From Chimonanthus salicifolius (taxonomy: Eukaryota > Streptophyta > Magnoliopsida > Laurales > Calycanthaceae): a DNA stretch of 64,000 nt. Within the stretch, counting starts at the first letter, position 1. Every line of letters begins with the position of its first letter. This document shows, piece by piece, positions 11,582 through 23,884 of this stretch. The notes under the pieces were generated by a model. The model ran no database searches and was not told where the DNA came from. It saw only the letters and a program-made list of their open reading frames with translations. Made by a program: the position numbers and the translations under genes. Where the stretch lies: assembly GCA_013350335.1 (NCBI GenBank), contig CM023540.1:46669222-46733221 (forward strand), given 5' to 3'.

Positions 11582-13430
11582 TGTGACACCTCGAATTTTT
11601 AGAATTGATAAATATTATATTTTTAATAATTAATTGAGATTAACATGATTTAATCAATTAATTAAGAGAGATGTGGTGTATTTAATTGAGAAATTAAGAG
11701 GAATTAATTTATGAAATTAATTTTGATCTAATATCGGGTATTATGATCCGAATTAAACGGTGAAATTTATTGGAAACGAATTGGTGACGTGGCGTCATGC
11801 CACATGGGCGGTGACGTGTCATGCCACGTTGAGAAGGGACCCAAATGGCACACATTAATAACTTAAGGGCAAATAAGGAATAACAAGAGAGGCCACATGG
11901 TTTGACCGTGTCACACACGGCAGATAATGTTTGTTCCACTTCCCATGCGCACGGTAGACCCATTCTTCCCTTATCCCATGCGCATGACTCTCACTTGTCC
12001 ACACTACATGCGCACGGCGGTTTCCCTTTATTCCATATCACATGCGCATAGCACACCTATTTGTCCCCTTATTCACACGGCAGTACTCCATTTCCTAGCC
12101 TTGCCACCGTGAGTCCGATTTCTCCTCCCACTCTGTTACACGGTGTTCATCTCTTTCACTGCTGCTTTCAAGTAAGGAAGGAAAGGAGAAGAAGGAAAGA
12201 GGAAAGGATTACGGAAAGCTTCGTTTAAGGTTAGTTTGACTTTTAAATTGAATAGTTACATTTAAATTAAAGTTTAGGGTGGTTTAGAATCAACCTAGGC
12301 AGATTTGGATTGAAGGAATGATAATAGGAAAGATTCGGGAATTGTCGGGTATTTTCTCCAATTCAGGAATCGGATTCAAATCCATGAAATTTTATGTTAA
12401 TGTGTGAATTTAATCCCTAAGCACATAGGGAATAAATCTAAAGAGTTAGATTTAAAGAACGGGACGAATAACCCACGCTACTGTGATTCCCGAGTTCGGG
12501 GAACTCAGTTCACACTCTGCAGAATTCTGCAGAGTGACTGTCGGTAGAAAACAGACTTCGGAACCTGTCTTGGAACATCCGAGACAAGTTCCGAAGGCTC
12601 GGAACCATCCGAGAGAACAATGATGTTCTAAGAAGCCTCGAAAGGAATACTGTCTCGGAACCTGGCTCAGTCATTCCGAGGCCAAGTTCCAAGGAGACGG
12701 TAAAGTCCGAGAAAGAACAATTAGAAGAATTTGGGTTAACTCCATATGAGAAACAGAAGCCTCGGAATATGATTCGGAAGTACCGAAGCCAAGTTCTGAG
12801 CACTATAATACAGAATTGAAACCTATAAAGCCTCGGAAGTACCGAAGGAATGTTTGTAGTTCCGAAGTCTCAGAACCTGCCTCGGAAGCACTGAGGCCAA
12901 GTTCTGAGCACTGTATTGCATAACCGAAACCAGTAAGTCTCTCAAAAATACCGAGAGATGACTTGAATTTTCGAACCCTCGGAACTTGATTCGGAAGTAC
13001 TAATGTCAAGTTTCTAGTAGAATATTGTATGAATAGAATCAGTAAGTCTCTCGAAAGTACCGAGAGAGGACTTATAGTTTCGAACCCTCGGAACTTGATA
13101 CGGAAGAACCGAAGTCAACTTCCGAGTAGAGCAGTGAACCAGTATACTTCGGAATGATCCGAAGGAGACCCTAATGATTCAAAGCCTCGGAACAAGCTTC
13201 GGAAGTTCCGAACTGATGACCCAAGTTCCAAACCCACAGTGTTATTAAATCCACAGTGTTGCCAAGTATACATGGGCTCTGTTCATGTGCATACACTAGT
13301 TGGGCCAGTCGAGGGTCGAATATTCGGATTCTGGATTGACTCGCGTCATGGTACTCTCCCCTCTCTTCCCGTCTTTATTTATTATTAAATAAACACTCTG
13401 ATAATTAGGGGGAGAATGAGGGGCTCTACA
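11582..13430 (+). mobile_element. Solo LTR, 1849 bp, TSD TAGTT (Gypsy-like)
   Basis: It begins TGTGACACCTCGAATTTTT and ends GAGGGGCTCTACA, flanked by TAGTT at 11577-11581 and 13431-13435. There is no internal region, so it is a solo LTR. The start TGTGACACC-CGAATTTTT is a style I associate with long Gypsy (chromovirus) LTRs; that is memory, not a search. Inside are four copies of a CATGCGCAYRG motif at 11944-12060, a palindromic GTGGCGTCATGCCAC at 11788-11802, and a long array of TCGGAA/TTCCGA palindromes at 12480-13225. Confidence 0.88.
12480..13225. repeat. Array of CTCGGAA...TTCCGAG imperfect palindromes
   Basis: Roughly twenty variants of CCTCGGAAGTACCGAAGG recur every 20-60 bases. A longer unit of about 120 bases repeats at least twice, seen as AGTAAGTCTCTC-ACCGAGAG at about 12930 and 13050. 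Minus-strand frames across the array (for example 12803-12510 and 13009-12803) are repeat artefacts. Confidence 0.8.
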
Positions 13431-13435
13431 TAGTT

Positions 13436-15420
13436 AACCCATGCACAATGCCGACTCAGCTACCAAAAATCAGTGATGAAACTCAGCAAACATCAGCTCA
13501 GCTGGAACTGAGTTCAAGCAGCACCAACTCAACCCATCTTACCGTGTTTCGACCATGTCAACACCAAGTTGAGCAAACCCTCGCATGACAGTGTTTTCCA
13601 CCTAATTTCTAAACCAAGTTTGACAAAAGAACATGTGAAGCAACATTTGCTCCGAGTTAGAACAACGTCCGAACACCATTGTGCTTTTCTGTCGAGTCAC
13701 TTGCCAACTCAACCCAAGCAAGAATGTCCCAAGCCTGCCGAGTTAGGAGTGCAGCAAGCAACTTTCTTTTGCTTCAAAGACAACTACACCAAGTCACAGT
13801 GTGAAGCACAATAAACACATTGAACCAGTTGAGTCAGCAGTGTTAGAGTAAGGATTTTTACTCAATGGCATAAAGGTATTTTTTATGATAACAAAATATT
13901 AATGTTTTCGTTCATGTAAAATTATAAAACAGGTTTCCATCTTGTCAAATTCTTCCATCTTTTCTTGTGATATGTGATTGTGCAGTATTTCTTATTTTCC
14001 ATATAATTTGAGAAAAGTTATTGATGCATGCTAATTAAGGCTTTAAATTAATCTTGCTTAGATTGTCTTGGAAGATAAATATGACTAATTGACAAAGACA
14101 CTCTAAATTGACTAAGGTTTTAAGTATAAAATTCCATTATAGTCCTATTCAATCTACCCCCCTTCTTTTAGGATGATAATAGACATTGACCTAACTTGAC
14201 TAAGAAGCAGCTAGCATTGTCCCTTAAGAAGAGTAAAACAAGAGATTGGATTGCTGAAAATTAGTCCCTTGAACTGAAAGAAAACCGGCTAAATCGAAGC
14301 CAATCCAAGCCATCACAGCCACTGCAACTCAGTCAACCTGTGATTTTTCAGACCATTTGAACTAGTTGAATCATCATGCTCAGCACTGACTCAAACAAAA
14401 ATGTAGAGCTCCAACCCATTTTCTTGGATTGAGTCAGAGCTTATCCACTAACTCATTCCCTTGGGAGGCCAAGCAGGAGTGTAGGCAACTCCCAGCCATA
14501 CAATGATTTGAAACAGTAGAGTTTTCACCTGTCTTTTAACTGAATTAGCCCTTTAGAACAGCAAGACGTGGATGATTCAAGACCAACTTTGAGTGATTTT
14601 TTATTTTACTTCTTGGTTCTGTAAACTCAAGGAGATCAATTTAAAGAGGATTTGGGACCGAGTAGAAAAGGAAAAACTCAGAGAGAAAAATGAAAGAATT
14701 CTAAAAGAGTTGAACGACTTTGAGTCGAGTCTGAATCAGGACAATTCAAGTCCGAGTTTGGATTTTTTGAGTGCAAATTAAGATGATTTGAGTCCTAAAC
14801 GGGATGGGGTAATCGAGAGCAGAAGCCAAGTTATCTCTTGTATTTGCAAGTGGTTATTGAATTGTGGCTAGTATTACTTAGTGTTTATTGAATCCATTGA
14901 AGTTTACTTGTGTGTTTTAAATTAATTTCATTTTAGAAGTGCAACTTTTATATTTATTTTCAATAACACATACTAGAACTCCAAGACCACTTGTTCCTTT
15001 AGGTGTGCGAGTAACATCTCTCTTGGATTGGAGCACATCCGACCGACACCAGGTACGTCTCCATATTGTCTATGTGGTTTGTTAGATAGTTCAATTAGAT
15101 TGTTATCTCGGGCTACAACAGTAAATACCAGAGTTGCCTGTAACACCTTTGGTACAACACCACATCAAACGGAAGTTTGATTGGATCAAAATTACTTATT
15201 GCATGTCCAATTCCACAACACCAATTGGGTGGCATGAGATTGGAATTAGATTTTAAATTGGAATTGGGTCGAATCAGATTTGGTATCACAACCTATTGTG
15301 CATCCAATCATAAATTGGGCTGCATCATACTCATATGTTGCTTGCCAATGCTATTATAAATATACAAACGGTTTGCGGAGATTATTTGGATTTCAACGCT
15401 ACCACTTTCTTTTGTCATAG
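13436..15420. other. No gene; decayed LTR-like sequence
   Basis: 13440-13850 is rich in variants of CTCAACT and AGTTGAG, resembling another degenerate palindrome array. At 14145-14175 CTATTCAATCTACCCCCCTTC resembles the pyrimidine block near the end of the solo LTR at 6670-8425, but in plus orientation. So the Gypsy solo LTR may have landed inside an older SIRE-like LTR. I could not find clear ends. Confidence 0.35.
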
Positions 15421-15429
15421 TGATGAACA

Positions 15430-16918
15430 CTGTAAATTACCATTTTACCCTTTACTATTAGATTAATTAGTCTTTACTCTGTAAATATTAGATACATTTA
15501 ATGTTATTTGTGAGTTTTGCAGTGTATTTTGGAAAATACAAGAAATTAGAATAAAAATTGAGAAAAATGCAGAAAAGTAGGCCATAGTTCTATTTTTGGA
15601 AAGTTTGTAATTTTTACCACCTAATTTGATTTTGGAATTATTGTAAATTATTATAATTCAGATCCGGATATGAGAGTTTGAATTATAACAATAATTTTTA
15701 TACTGTTTTAAATTGTAAAGGTAGTAGATATTTATAAACACACAAATGGACCCACTGTTCGAGTCTGAATCATGAAGCCAAAGTCTGCAATTGGAAGCCT
15801 ATGAGCCAAAGTCCACCAGTATTTCAGGCCAGATAAAAGTCAAAGTATGGGATCAAGTCCAAAAGACCAAGTGGGAGCAATGAATTTCGTGTGAAGCATT
15901 GTGGAAGCAAGAATGAGAGGGAAAAAAATGGGATTTGGATTGACGAGAATGAATTTTGGAAGGAGGAAAATTTTAACACAGTTTTAGTATTTTGTCCATA
16001 ACTTTTCACTCTAAGATCCGGTTGCATTTATTCTTGTTGGGTTGGAAAGAAGACTTTAAGAGCTAGAACTTTTTAGTTCACAAAATTTCATGATTCAGAC
16101 ATTAAATAGGTCAAAATTGAGCTGTAAGATGGTACATGTATAGAAAAATGGGATTTGCACCCTACTTTGAAAACTAATCTAAAATCCTTAAAATCATGGA
16201 GTCTTATCTAGAAAATTCGACAATGGCTTGGAAAATACAGTGAATTTTGATAATTAACAGAGAGAGAATTTGGGAGGAAGTTTAGGAGAGAATTTTGGAG
16301 AAAGTTTTAGAGAGTAATTCTCTCCAAGTCTTGCCTAATCCAATTTCTTTTGAGCACTATAAATCAAGGGGTTCTGACATTGTAATATTTAAATTTGAGT
16401 AAGGATTGAAGGAGCATTGAAGATTAGAGGCTGAAGAGATTAGAGAAGAAAGGAATTTCCGAATTCAATTTGTAAATTCTTGTGTTTTTAGTCTTTGATG
16501 CAACACTCTAAGAGCATTTAATTCCATATTCTAATTTATATAAATAAAATTCATGGTAGCTTATTTTAGATGTATGGTTTTCCAATTATTGAATATCGTG
16601 TAATGATAAATTCAAACTATCATTACAGGATATTCAAAAATTGAAAAACCATACATCTAAAATAGGCTACCATGAATTTTATTCAAATAAATCAGAATAT
16701 AGAATTACAATACTTTTGGAATTTTGCATAAAAGACAGAAAACACAAGAATTTACAAATTAAATTCAAAATTTCATTTCTTCTCTAGTCTCTTTAGCCTC
16801 TAATCTTCAATGCTCCTTCAATTCTTGCTCAAATTCAAATTTTCAACATGTCGTGTAGGAGTGAATCCAATACAGGGCAAAATCATGTGTAACATATGCT
16901 GAAAGTCGAGATTCCATG
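15430..16918 (+). repeat. Probable 5' LTR of a gag-only retroelement
   Basis: The right end is inferred from a primer-binding-like site at 16923-16934 (TAGTATTAGAGC, two mismatches from TGGTATCAGAGC). A TATA-like CTATAAAT is at 16357-16364. A large inverted repeat follows the promoter region. The left end near 15430 (TGTAAATTACC) is a guess, and no 3' LTR was recognised within the window. Confidence 0.4.
16391..16833. repeat. Large inverted repeat, arms about 217 bp, loop 9 bp
   Basis: The arm 16391-16608 is nearly the reverse complement of 16618-16833; mismatches are scattered but long runs are perfect (for example AAACCATACATCTAAAATAG against its complement). The loop is only about nine bases. 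A transcript through it would form a long hairpin. It lies between a TATA-like box at 16357 and a primer-binding-like site at 16923. Confidence 0.9.
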
Positions 16919-17019
16919 ACAGTAGTATTAGAGCAAGTTCGACACCAAAAAGCCACACTGCACAAGGAAAGGAAATGGTCGTTGAGGAGCTAAAGCATGA
17001 AGCACCGACTCCGAAAATA

Positions 17020-17250
17020 AATTGTGTATGGTGTCAAGAAATGGAGCATCAACCACTTGATTGTCCAAAGAAAATGCTTGAGAAGTGCATAGATTGTGAT
17101 GGATGAGGACATCGATTTAACGACTGTCCAAGAAGGCAATATTGTTTGTACCATGAAGCAGGGCATAAGACCTTGGATTGTCCTAACTGGTGGAGTAATG
17201 AACATGATGATGAAGAGCAAAATAAAATGCTTGACACGATTGAGTCTCAA
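17020..17250 (+). pseudogene. Gag-like protein fragment with three zinc knuckles
   Basis: The plus-strand frame contains three CCHC-type modules in a row: CVWCQEMEHQPLDC, CIDCDG(stop)GHRFNDC and CLYHEAGHKTLDC. The first has glutamate where the glycine before histidine is expected, the second has a stop codon at 17104-17106, and the third lacks its second cysteine. An acidic tail (NEHDDEEQNKM) follows. Repeated CCHC knuckles are typical of gag of LTR elements that lack pol (TR-GAG type). It follows the primer-binding-like site at 16923 by about 90 bases, which fits a leader plus gag. I see no protease, integrase or reverse transcriptase after it. Confidence 0.6.
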
Positions 17251-17660
17251 GAAGATGGGGTATGTCCTACATAAGAAAATGTTAGATGTATTAAAAGCCT
17301 TGGATGTTCAACACATCTTTAGGACTGGAAAAAAATGCTCTATAACTGAATGAAGTTGCACCTAAAGCCAAAGTGTTAAAGTGAAGTGCAAGGGTCAAAG
17401 AACGCCCAAGCCAAAGGTCAAACCAAAAAGCTATATTGTAATGAAGAAATGATCAAGATAATGGAGGAAAATGTCTCGAGTCGAGACTTCGTGACCCATA
17501 GCTATATCAAGTCGGTTTTATCTAACCAAATTACTCTTATGATTTCATCCTTACATAAACCATCAAATAAGATTGACATAACATGTTTAAGTGTACCTCA
17601 CCTGCCAACCTGCTAAAAAAGACGAAATGATATGAAATCATATTCAATCATCTTAATTCT

Positions 17661-17944
17661 TGATTTACCTTTTTATTGAGTTTTTTTTTTCAAATTTTAT
17701 CACATGCAAAATTTTAATTTATTCTTTTTTCATGAGATAAATTAGAGCCCACAAATCAATATTTACTCACCAATCAAATCTTTGAATATCCAGGCTGTTG
17801 TGATTCAGTTTGCCCTTTTTGTTGGCTTGAGTTGAATCACATCAGCCTGGATACTCTAAGAATTGATTGGTGAGAAAATATTGATTTGTTGGCTCTAATT
17901 TATCTCATAAAAAGAAATAAAATTAAAATTTTGCATGTGATAAA
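17661..17944. mobile_element. Foldback MITE, left part (split by Copia)
   Basis: This is a long inverted repeat. TTTATCACATGC at 17696 pairs with GCATGTGATAAA ending at 17944, and CACCAATCAA at 17769 pairs with TTGATTGGTG at 17863-17872. The loop near 17805-17835 is about 30 bases. The pairing continues on the far side of the Copia element: TGATTTACC at 17661 matches GGTAAATCA at 26846-26854. The Copia element therefore landed inside the right arm. Confidence 0.85.
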
Positions 17945-18143
17945 TGTTGAAGATTTTAAAGAATAACTAATTGATTTTACAGCCAGGATAACTGATTGCA
18001 CAACTATAGGATTGATTTATTTCCAGATTGTATAATTTGTTTATTTATTTGTAGCTAGACTTGTATTTTATAAATTGTAATGTTCTCATTGAGCAAAATA
18101 TATGAAAAAAGAGGAATCCAATATTGTTTCCTAAATTTTAAGA
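17945..18143 (+). repeat. Copia 5' LTR
   Basis: 199 bp, matched to the 3' LTR at 26620-26816 over its whole length with scattered substitutions. A TATA-like TTTTATAAATTG lies near 18068. The LTRs end in GA rather than the usual CA; since both copies agree, the source element probably ended this way. Confidence 0.9.
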
Positions 18144-19035
18144 TCGTGTCGGAGCCAGGTTGTAAATTCCGTTGTAGATCTTGAGAAGGGGTTTCCAAGT
18201 GAAACTAGACAGATCTGGGATTGAGAAAAGGGTTTGGATTTCAAGAGGAAATCACAGATCCCGTCGCCAGGCGATCTCGTTTTCCACGAGCTACGGCTGA
18301 AATCAAATACTCAGGAAATCTGAGAATAGGCGACGGCAGCAACCCAACTGTTGCAGTGGATGGAACCCATATTGCCAGATCTAGGTGCAGATCTACAGAG
18401 AAAGAAGGAGAAGGCAACGCAGAGACAAACCAAGCTTCGATTTTTTCAGTGGCATCAAAAGGAAAGCACAGAGTTGTAGATGTAGGTTCAGACCAGATCG
18501 GGAATCCCCGTTCGGACCTGAACAAAGGCGGAAGGCGGCAGGCTGAGCAGTCGGCAGTCCTCCAGATCTGAGATCTGGAGAGAGGAAGTAGCGGCGATTG
18601 TAATAGTCCCATCTGCTAAGGGTATTCTCAGTTCAGAGGCAACCAACGCAGAATCAAACCCAATTTTTTTTTTTTTTTTTGTTTTTTCCCAAAGCAGCAA
18701 GAAACACAGAGGTTCTTTTCAAATCTAGATCTGACTTCTCAGACCAGGTCTGAGAGAGAGAAGGCCAACAATGTACATCTGCTGTATGCAGGCAGAGAAG
18801 AATCCAGGAAGCCAGCATCGGCTCTCAGAAACAGAGCACGAGAATAACACTGTTCACGGCGGAAGAACAACAGCTCAAGATCTGGTTTTCTCTCGATTTT
18901 ACGAGGCTCAGACAAATCGCAAAAAAAAAAAGGGCTTCCTTCCGAATCTCTGTCTATACTGCTACTGTACTCAGACCACCACGTCAAAATCGCAACACTC
19001 GTCGCTGAATCACCGCAATCGATAACACATACGTG
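18144..19035 (+). other. Long leader between Copia 5' LTR and gag
   Basis: About 890 bases separate the LTR from the gag ATG at 19036, far longer than the usual copia leader. It contains a 116-codon plus-strand frame at 18221-18571 and a 119-codon minus-strand frame at 19098-18739, neither recognisable. The GC content is visibly higher than the flanks. It may be captured host sequence, or a lineage-typical long leader. Confidence 0.45.
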
Positions 19036-19912
19036 ATGTCTTCCTCCACCAACACGCCGAAATGGTCTGTAACAAAATCGGTTCCTGTTGTTGTTCAATC
19101 TGAAGGTATTTTTAATGCAGTGATCATTGTTACTGAATCAAATTATGATGCTTGGTCACAGCTGATGGAGATGCATGTTACCGAGAGGGAAAAACTTTCC
19201 CAAATTCAGTGGTAAGACGAAGCCACCTTGCAGAATCTGAAGATGGATATGAAAAATGGTATGCCGGAGAATCAAAAAGTGAAAAGATGGCTATTGATGT
19301 CCATGACTCCATAAATTCTGAAGCGTTACTTACGCTTACCTACTGCCTACGAATCTAGAGTGCTCTGTCAAAAGCCTTCTATGATGGAAGTGATGAGTTG
19401 GAAGTTTTCGCCTTAAACCAAAAGGCCTTCACCGCCACACAAAGTGGAAAGTCTCTTTCAGAATATTATGGAGAGTTGACCAGGGTTTTCCGAGAATTGG
19501 ACCATCGAGATAAAGTCATCATGAAGGATCCTGATGATATTGTAGCATACCAAAAGTCTATTGGAACGACTAAGGGTGCACATATTTCTTGTCAGGATTG
19601 GATGCAACGTTTGAACAAGTTCGTGGAGAGATTCTACAAAAAGAACCAGTTCCAGATTTGGAATAATGTTTTGCGTTCATTCGACGAGAGGTGGTACGTC
19701 GTGCAACTCTGAAAGGGGAGTCTGAAAGTTCTGAAGCTTCAGCAATCGTGACTCGAAACCGACCAACCCAAAACTGGCAGGGCCGTCCAAGGGGACAATC
19801 ATCCAAAGAGCACCAATGGTGTCGATAAGTTTGCATATAAATGCACCCATTGCAATCAGATTGGGCATACCAAATATCGTTGCTTTGAACTTGTGGGATA
19901 TCCGGAATAGTG
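19036..19912 (+). pseudogene. Copia gag, frame-broken
   Basis: It starts MSSSTNTPKWSVTKSVP and continues with SNYDAWSQLMEMH, the tryptophan block of copia gag. After frame changes it carries YEKWYAGESKSEKM, then SLSEYYGELTRVFRELDHRD (about 19455-19514), typical of the Retrotran_gag domain. The zinc knuckle CTHCNQIGHTKYRC at about 19837-19878 is intact, with all C, C, H and C residues. Stops at several points rule out a full-length protein. Confidence 0.85.
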
Positions 19913-20049
19913 GGATTATTGTCAGTGCTTCCCAGAAGAAGAAGACTGTAACTGCCGCTATTGTTAAAACTAAAAGACCTCAGTATTAGTAGCAGCTACA
20001 AATAATGGTGGTAAGGTTTTTAATATTTCTACACATGTTTCTAATAGTA

Positions 20050-21140
20050 TATGGATAATTGATTCTGGACAGATCACATCTCTTAAACCGTCCTCACAAA
20101 AAATTGTTTCCACTTGCCAATGGTAACACGACCCAAGTTATTGGGGAAGGATCTTTGACCCTCACTGATACTTTGAATCTAGATTCTGTTTTAGTTGTTC
20201 CATCTTTAGAATATAACATTTTGTCAGTTTCCCAAATAACGACAGTCTTATCTTGTGTTGTATTTTTTGGCCTGATTGTTGTGTTTTTAAGGAAATTCCG
20301 AACAAAGGCAGACAATTGATTGTGGTATTAGACGAGGGAAGTTATATTACTTGGACTTGGTGTCAGGAAGTTCCGACAAGCTACGACAAGTTTTGACAGT
20401 GAATGGCTATGAGAGGGAAAAGAAAAAATCTGAAATCTAGCTATGGCAATCGACGTACGGGGCATGCTTCATTCAGGCTATCTAAAAAAATTATTTCCTA
20501 GTTTATTTACAAAATTGGACAGTTTCTAGTTTCCGTTGTAATGTTTGTGAACTGATGAAAAGTCATCGAACTCCATTTCCATTAATTTTGAATAAAAGTT
20601 CACTTCTTTTATGGTTATACATTTTAATGTCTAGGGTCCGTCCAAAGTCTCGACTTTGGGAGGATCACGTTGGCTTTTTACTTTTATTGACAATTGTATA
20701 AGGATGACTTGGTTGTGCTTAATGCAGTCTAAAAGTGAAGTGAACTTATTTTTTCAAAAATTTCATAAAATGGTTGGAACTCAATACAATGCACAAGTTA
20801 AGGTTCTCCACAGTGACAATGGTGGAGAATATCAAAGTTTTGAACTTCAGCAGTATTTGGAAACACACGGAACTATTTATCAAACTACTTGTTCCAATAC
20901 ACCCCAGTAGAATGGAGTCGCCGAGAGAAAAAATAGACATTTGTTGGAAGTTGTTCGTGCCTTATTGATCGAAGCCAATATGCCACTATCCTACTGGGGT
21001 GAAGCACTTACTTCTGCAGCATACTTAATCAATCAGGTACCCTCTAGCTCTATTGACTTTAGGATATCATTCTACGAGCTCACTAGTGTTGTTGTTGCCC
21101 CAGTCGTACCAAATTTATCTCCTTATTTTTTAGTTGTGTA
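20050..21140 (+). pseudogene. Copia protease and integrase, frame-broken
   Basis: A protease-like WIIDSG is at about 20053-20070, but the residues after the catalytic DSG are scrambled. LDSVLVVPSLEYNILSVSQI follows, the usual link to the integrase. The integrase core is recognisable: a degraded first-aspartate region near 20640, WLFTFIDNCIRMTW, then VLHSDNGGEYQS (second aspartate) and NGVAERKNRHLLE (glutamate) near 20910-20950, preceded by a stop at about 20908. The stretch ALTSAAYLINQVPS follows. The open frames 20656-20910 and 20941-21141 hold most of it. Confidence 0.85.
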
Positions 21141-21742
21141 GCATTTGTACATTTTTATAAACATCAGCGCACCAAGTTAACTCCTCGCGCATTGCGATGT
21201 GTTTTTCTTGGATATGCTACACACCAAAGGAGGTACCGATGTTATCATCGTCCAACTCAAAGTACGTTTATCACAGTGGATGTGGTTTTCCATGAAAATT
21301 TAATGTATCTTTTGTCTGAGCCTGAACTTTAGGGGGGATACCAAAGGGAAATTCAAACTCTAAATTATGACTTTCTAGACTATGAGTATAAGACTTCTGT
21401 GGAAAGTGAATCCCTTGATTCTGGTAACCAGGAGGTGGGTGTATTGGATTTGAGTGGTATAACTTTGGATCAAAGTGGTGATGAACGCCCAGAAACTGAA
21501 GGAGTGACACTACCAGAAGGTATAAGTACATCCCCACCAGTCGAGTATGAGTCTCTCATTGATATACCACATCAATCGTTTACTGAGGATGTTCCTGATA
21601 TACTGTCTGAGCCAACAAAAAACACACCAGAGGTATTCCTAAACCCACATATGAACCTGAACTTTCTAGTAAATTTAAATATCCCACGAGTCATTATATG
21701 TCTAACCACCGCTTGTCTAAATCAAATCAATTATCTACTATA

Positions 21743-22170
21743 GCTATTCCTAACAATGTGCAGGAAGCCTTAGCTGATCCAAGGTGGAAAGCTGCTATGA
21801 ACGAGGAAATGAATGCCTTGTAGAAAAATAAAACCTGGGATCTCGTTGATTGCCCACCAGGAAAGAAACCAATGGATTGTCGATGGATTTACACTATGAA
21901 GTACAAGGCAGATGGCATGATTGAACGATTTAAAGCAAGACTGGTGGCAAAAGAGTATACCCAAACCTATGGGATCGACTACACAGAGACATTTGCACCT
22001 GTAACTAAAATCAACATTGTTCGAATATTGTTGTCTTTAGCTGCAAACTTGGATTGGCTATTACAACAATTTGATGTGAAGAATGCCTTTCTGTATGGAG
22101 AATTATCTGAAGAAGTTTATATAGATCTCCCACCAAGGTGCATGACACCGGAAAGACACAGTCAGAAGGT
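21743..22170 (+). pseudogene. Copia reverse transcriptase, N-terminal half
   Basis: EALADPRWKAAMNEEMNAL is followed by a stop, then [40 protein letters not shown] and [20 protein letters not shown], all standard copia reverse transcriptase blocks. The first catalytic aspartate (FDVKNAFL) is present. The frame stops where the solo LTR begins at 22176 and resumes at 25492. Confidence 0.92.
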
Positions 22171-23340
22171 GTGCATGTAATAGCCCGAATTTTTAAATCA
22201 ACATATATATGGCATTTATTTATTTTAAAAATGGAAAAATGGGAATTTTGATGTCATGGATGTTAAATTGATCAAAATTTGGACACAGGTCCAAGTATGG
22301 TCCAATGGACCATGGATTGGATGGGACCCATCTAAAGGGTCAATAATGGTCAAAGTGGGCCCGATAACCATGTGGGACCCAATGGATCGAAATTAACTCA
22401 AAACTCTAAGGTAAATGGTCACCCAATTAATTGGAACTAAACCCCCCCCCCCCCCAAAGGTAGTGATGAGATGATTAAACTAGCGTAACCAAGTGAGGCC
22501 CACCTCCATCTCATCAAGTGAGGTGGCGGGTTGGCTAAGGAGTTAGTGGGGGCCGGCCACCATGGTTGACTTGGTCAACCATGGGTGGATTCATGAAGGA
22601 ATTGAAGGGAATTAAATAGAAATTAAATTATAAAATTAAAGGGGCTAAGTTAAATAATAAATTAAATAATTAAGTGAGTCAAGAGGGGAGTGAGTCACAT
22701 AGGAATGGGGGTGAGTCAAGATGATTTCCACCTCATTTGACTCACCAAAACCGTTGGAAGGGGGTGGTGGTTCAACCTCATTCCAACCACCCCCACTAAG
22801 GGGACAAAGGCCCTAAGATTGGGGGCATGCAAGGCCATACCCCCCTTCATGAGTGCTAACCGATGGAGTCAAGGCCAAGAGTACTTGGGAGATGGTCTCC
22901 CATCCCATTGCACTCATCTCACTCTCTTTCCCTCCTCCTCCCTCTCACCACCGACCCCATTCAAGGAAGAAAGAAGGAGAAGAAAATTTAGAAGAAAGGA
23001 AGAAGAAACTAAGGGTTGGCCGACCACCCAAGACCCAAGCTTGAGATATTGTCTACATCTCCTCCTTCTCACTCTCTTCCTCAAAATCTAACCCTACCAT
23101 TAGCCGAACCCAAAACTTGGTGACCTTACGTTGATCAAGCTCACCATTGGCCGAGAATCAAGGAGAAAGAAAAAGGAGAAAGGCTAACGAACAAGAGGAA
23201 CAAGAGGCAACCGGGAGAGCCACGGATTGTAAGTATCTCTAAATAAGATATTAAGTTTTAATAGTTTAAGAATGGAATATTTTTAAGGAAATCACGAAGG
23301 AAGGGTATACAAAATATGCAATGGAGAAGACTGACAAAAC

Positions 23341-23884
23341 AGTCAGTCGACTTAACTGATAATGGACGAATCAGAAACGAGTTTCTGGGAGTTTCAGCCG
23401 ACTGAATAAGGGTTTCAGTCGACTGAAAAATGTGGGGGCTAATAATAGAAGGAGTTTTTTGGAGTTTCAGCCGATTGAATCTGTGATTAAGTCGACTGAA
23501 CACAAACGTTTCGGATAAGAAAAGGGTTCTGGAAGCTTCAGCCGACTGAATGTATGATTCAGCCGACTGAAGGAATGCTTAATGAATACGTAAATGGATG
23601 ATTGGCAGTTCAGACGACTGAATCTATGATTCAGTCGACTGAAAATAAACTGGCAGAACAAACAGATAATCTGATACAAAGTCAGCCGACTGAATTTGTG
23701 ATTCAGTCGACTGAAAAGGGAACGAACCATGTTTCAACCGACTGAATGTGTATTTCAGTCGACTGAAACTGAACTGGCAAGACAAACAGACGATCTGATT
23801 CAAAATCAGCCGACTGAATCTGTGATTCAGTCGACTGAACTCATGATTCAGTCGACTAAACTCATAGTTCAGTCGACTGAATTG
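23341..23884. repeat. Array of 17 TCAGTCGACTGAA palindromes
   Basis: I count 17 variants of CAGYCGACTGAA, mostly in pairs 20-25 bases apart (a CAGCCGACTGAAT form, then an ATTCAGTCGACTGAA form), with pairs 60-110 bases apart. The core GTCGAC is palindromic. At the right end four copies follow at 17-18 base spacing. Open frames on both strands here are repeat artefacts. Confidence 0.93.

Noticed and set aside
7671..13225. Array of transcription-factor operators for a host gene
   Set aside because: The repeats lie within solo LTR boundaries marked by target-site duplications, so they belong to the retroelements.
23341..23884. CRISPR-like array of repeats
   Set aside because: Repeats are 12-13 bp palindromes at irregular spacing inside an LTR of a plant genome, with no spacers of equal length and no cas genes.
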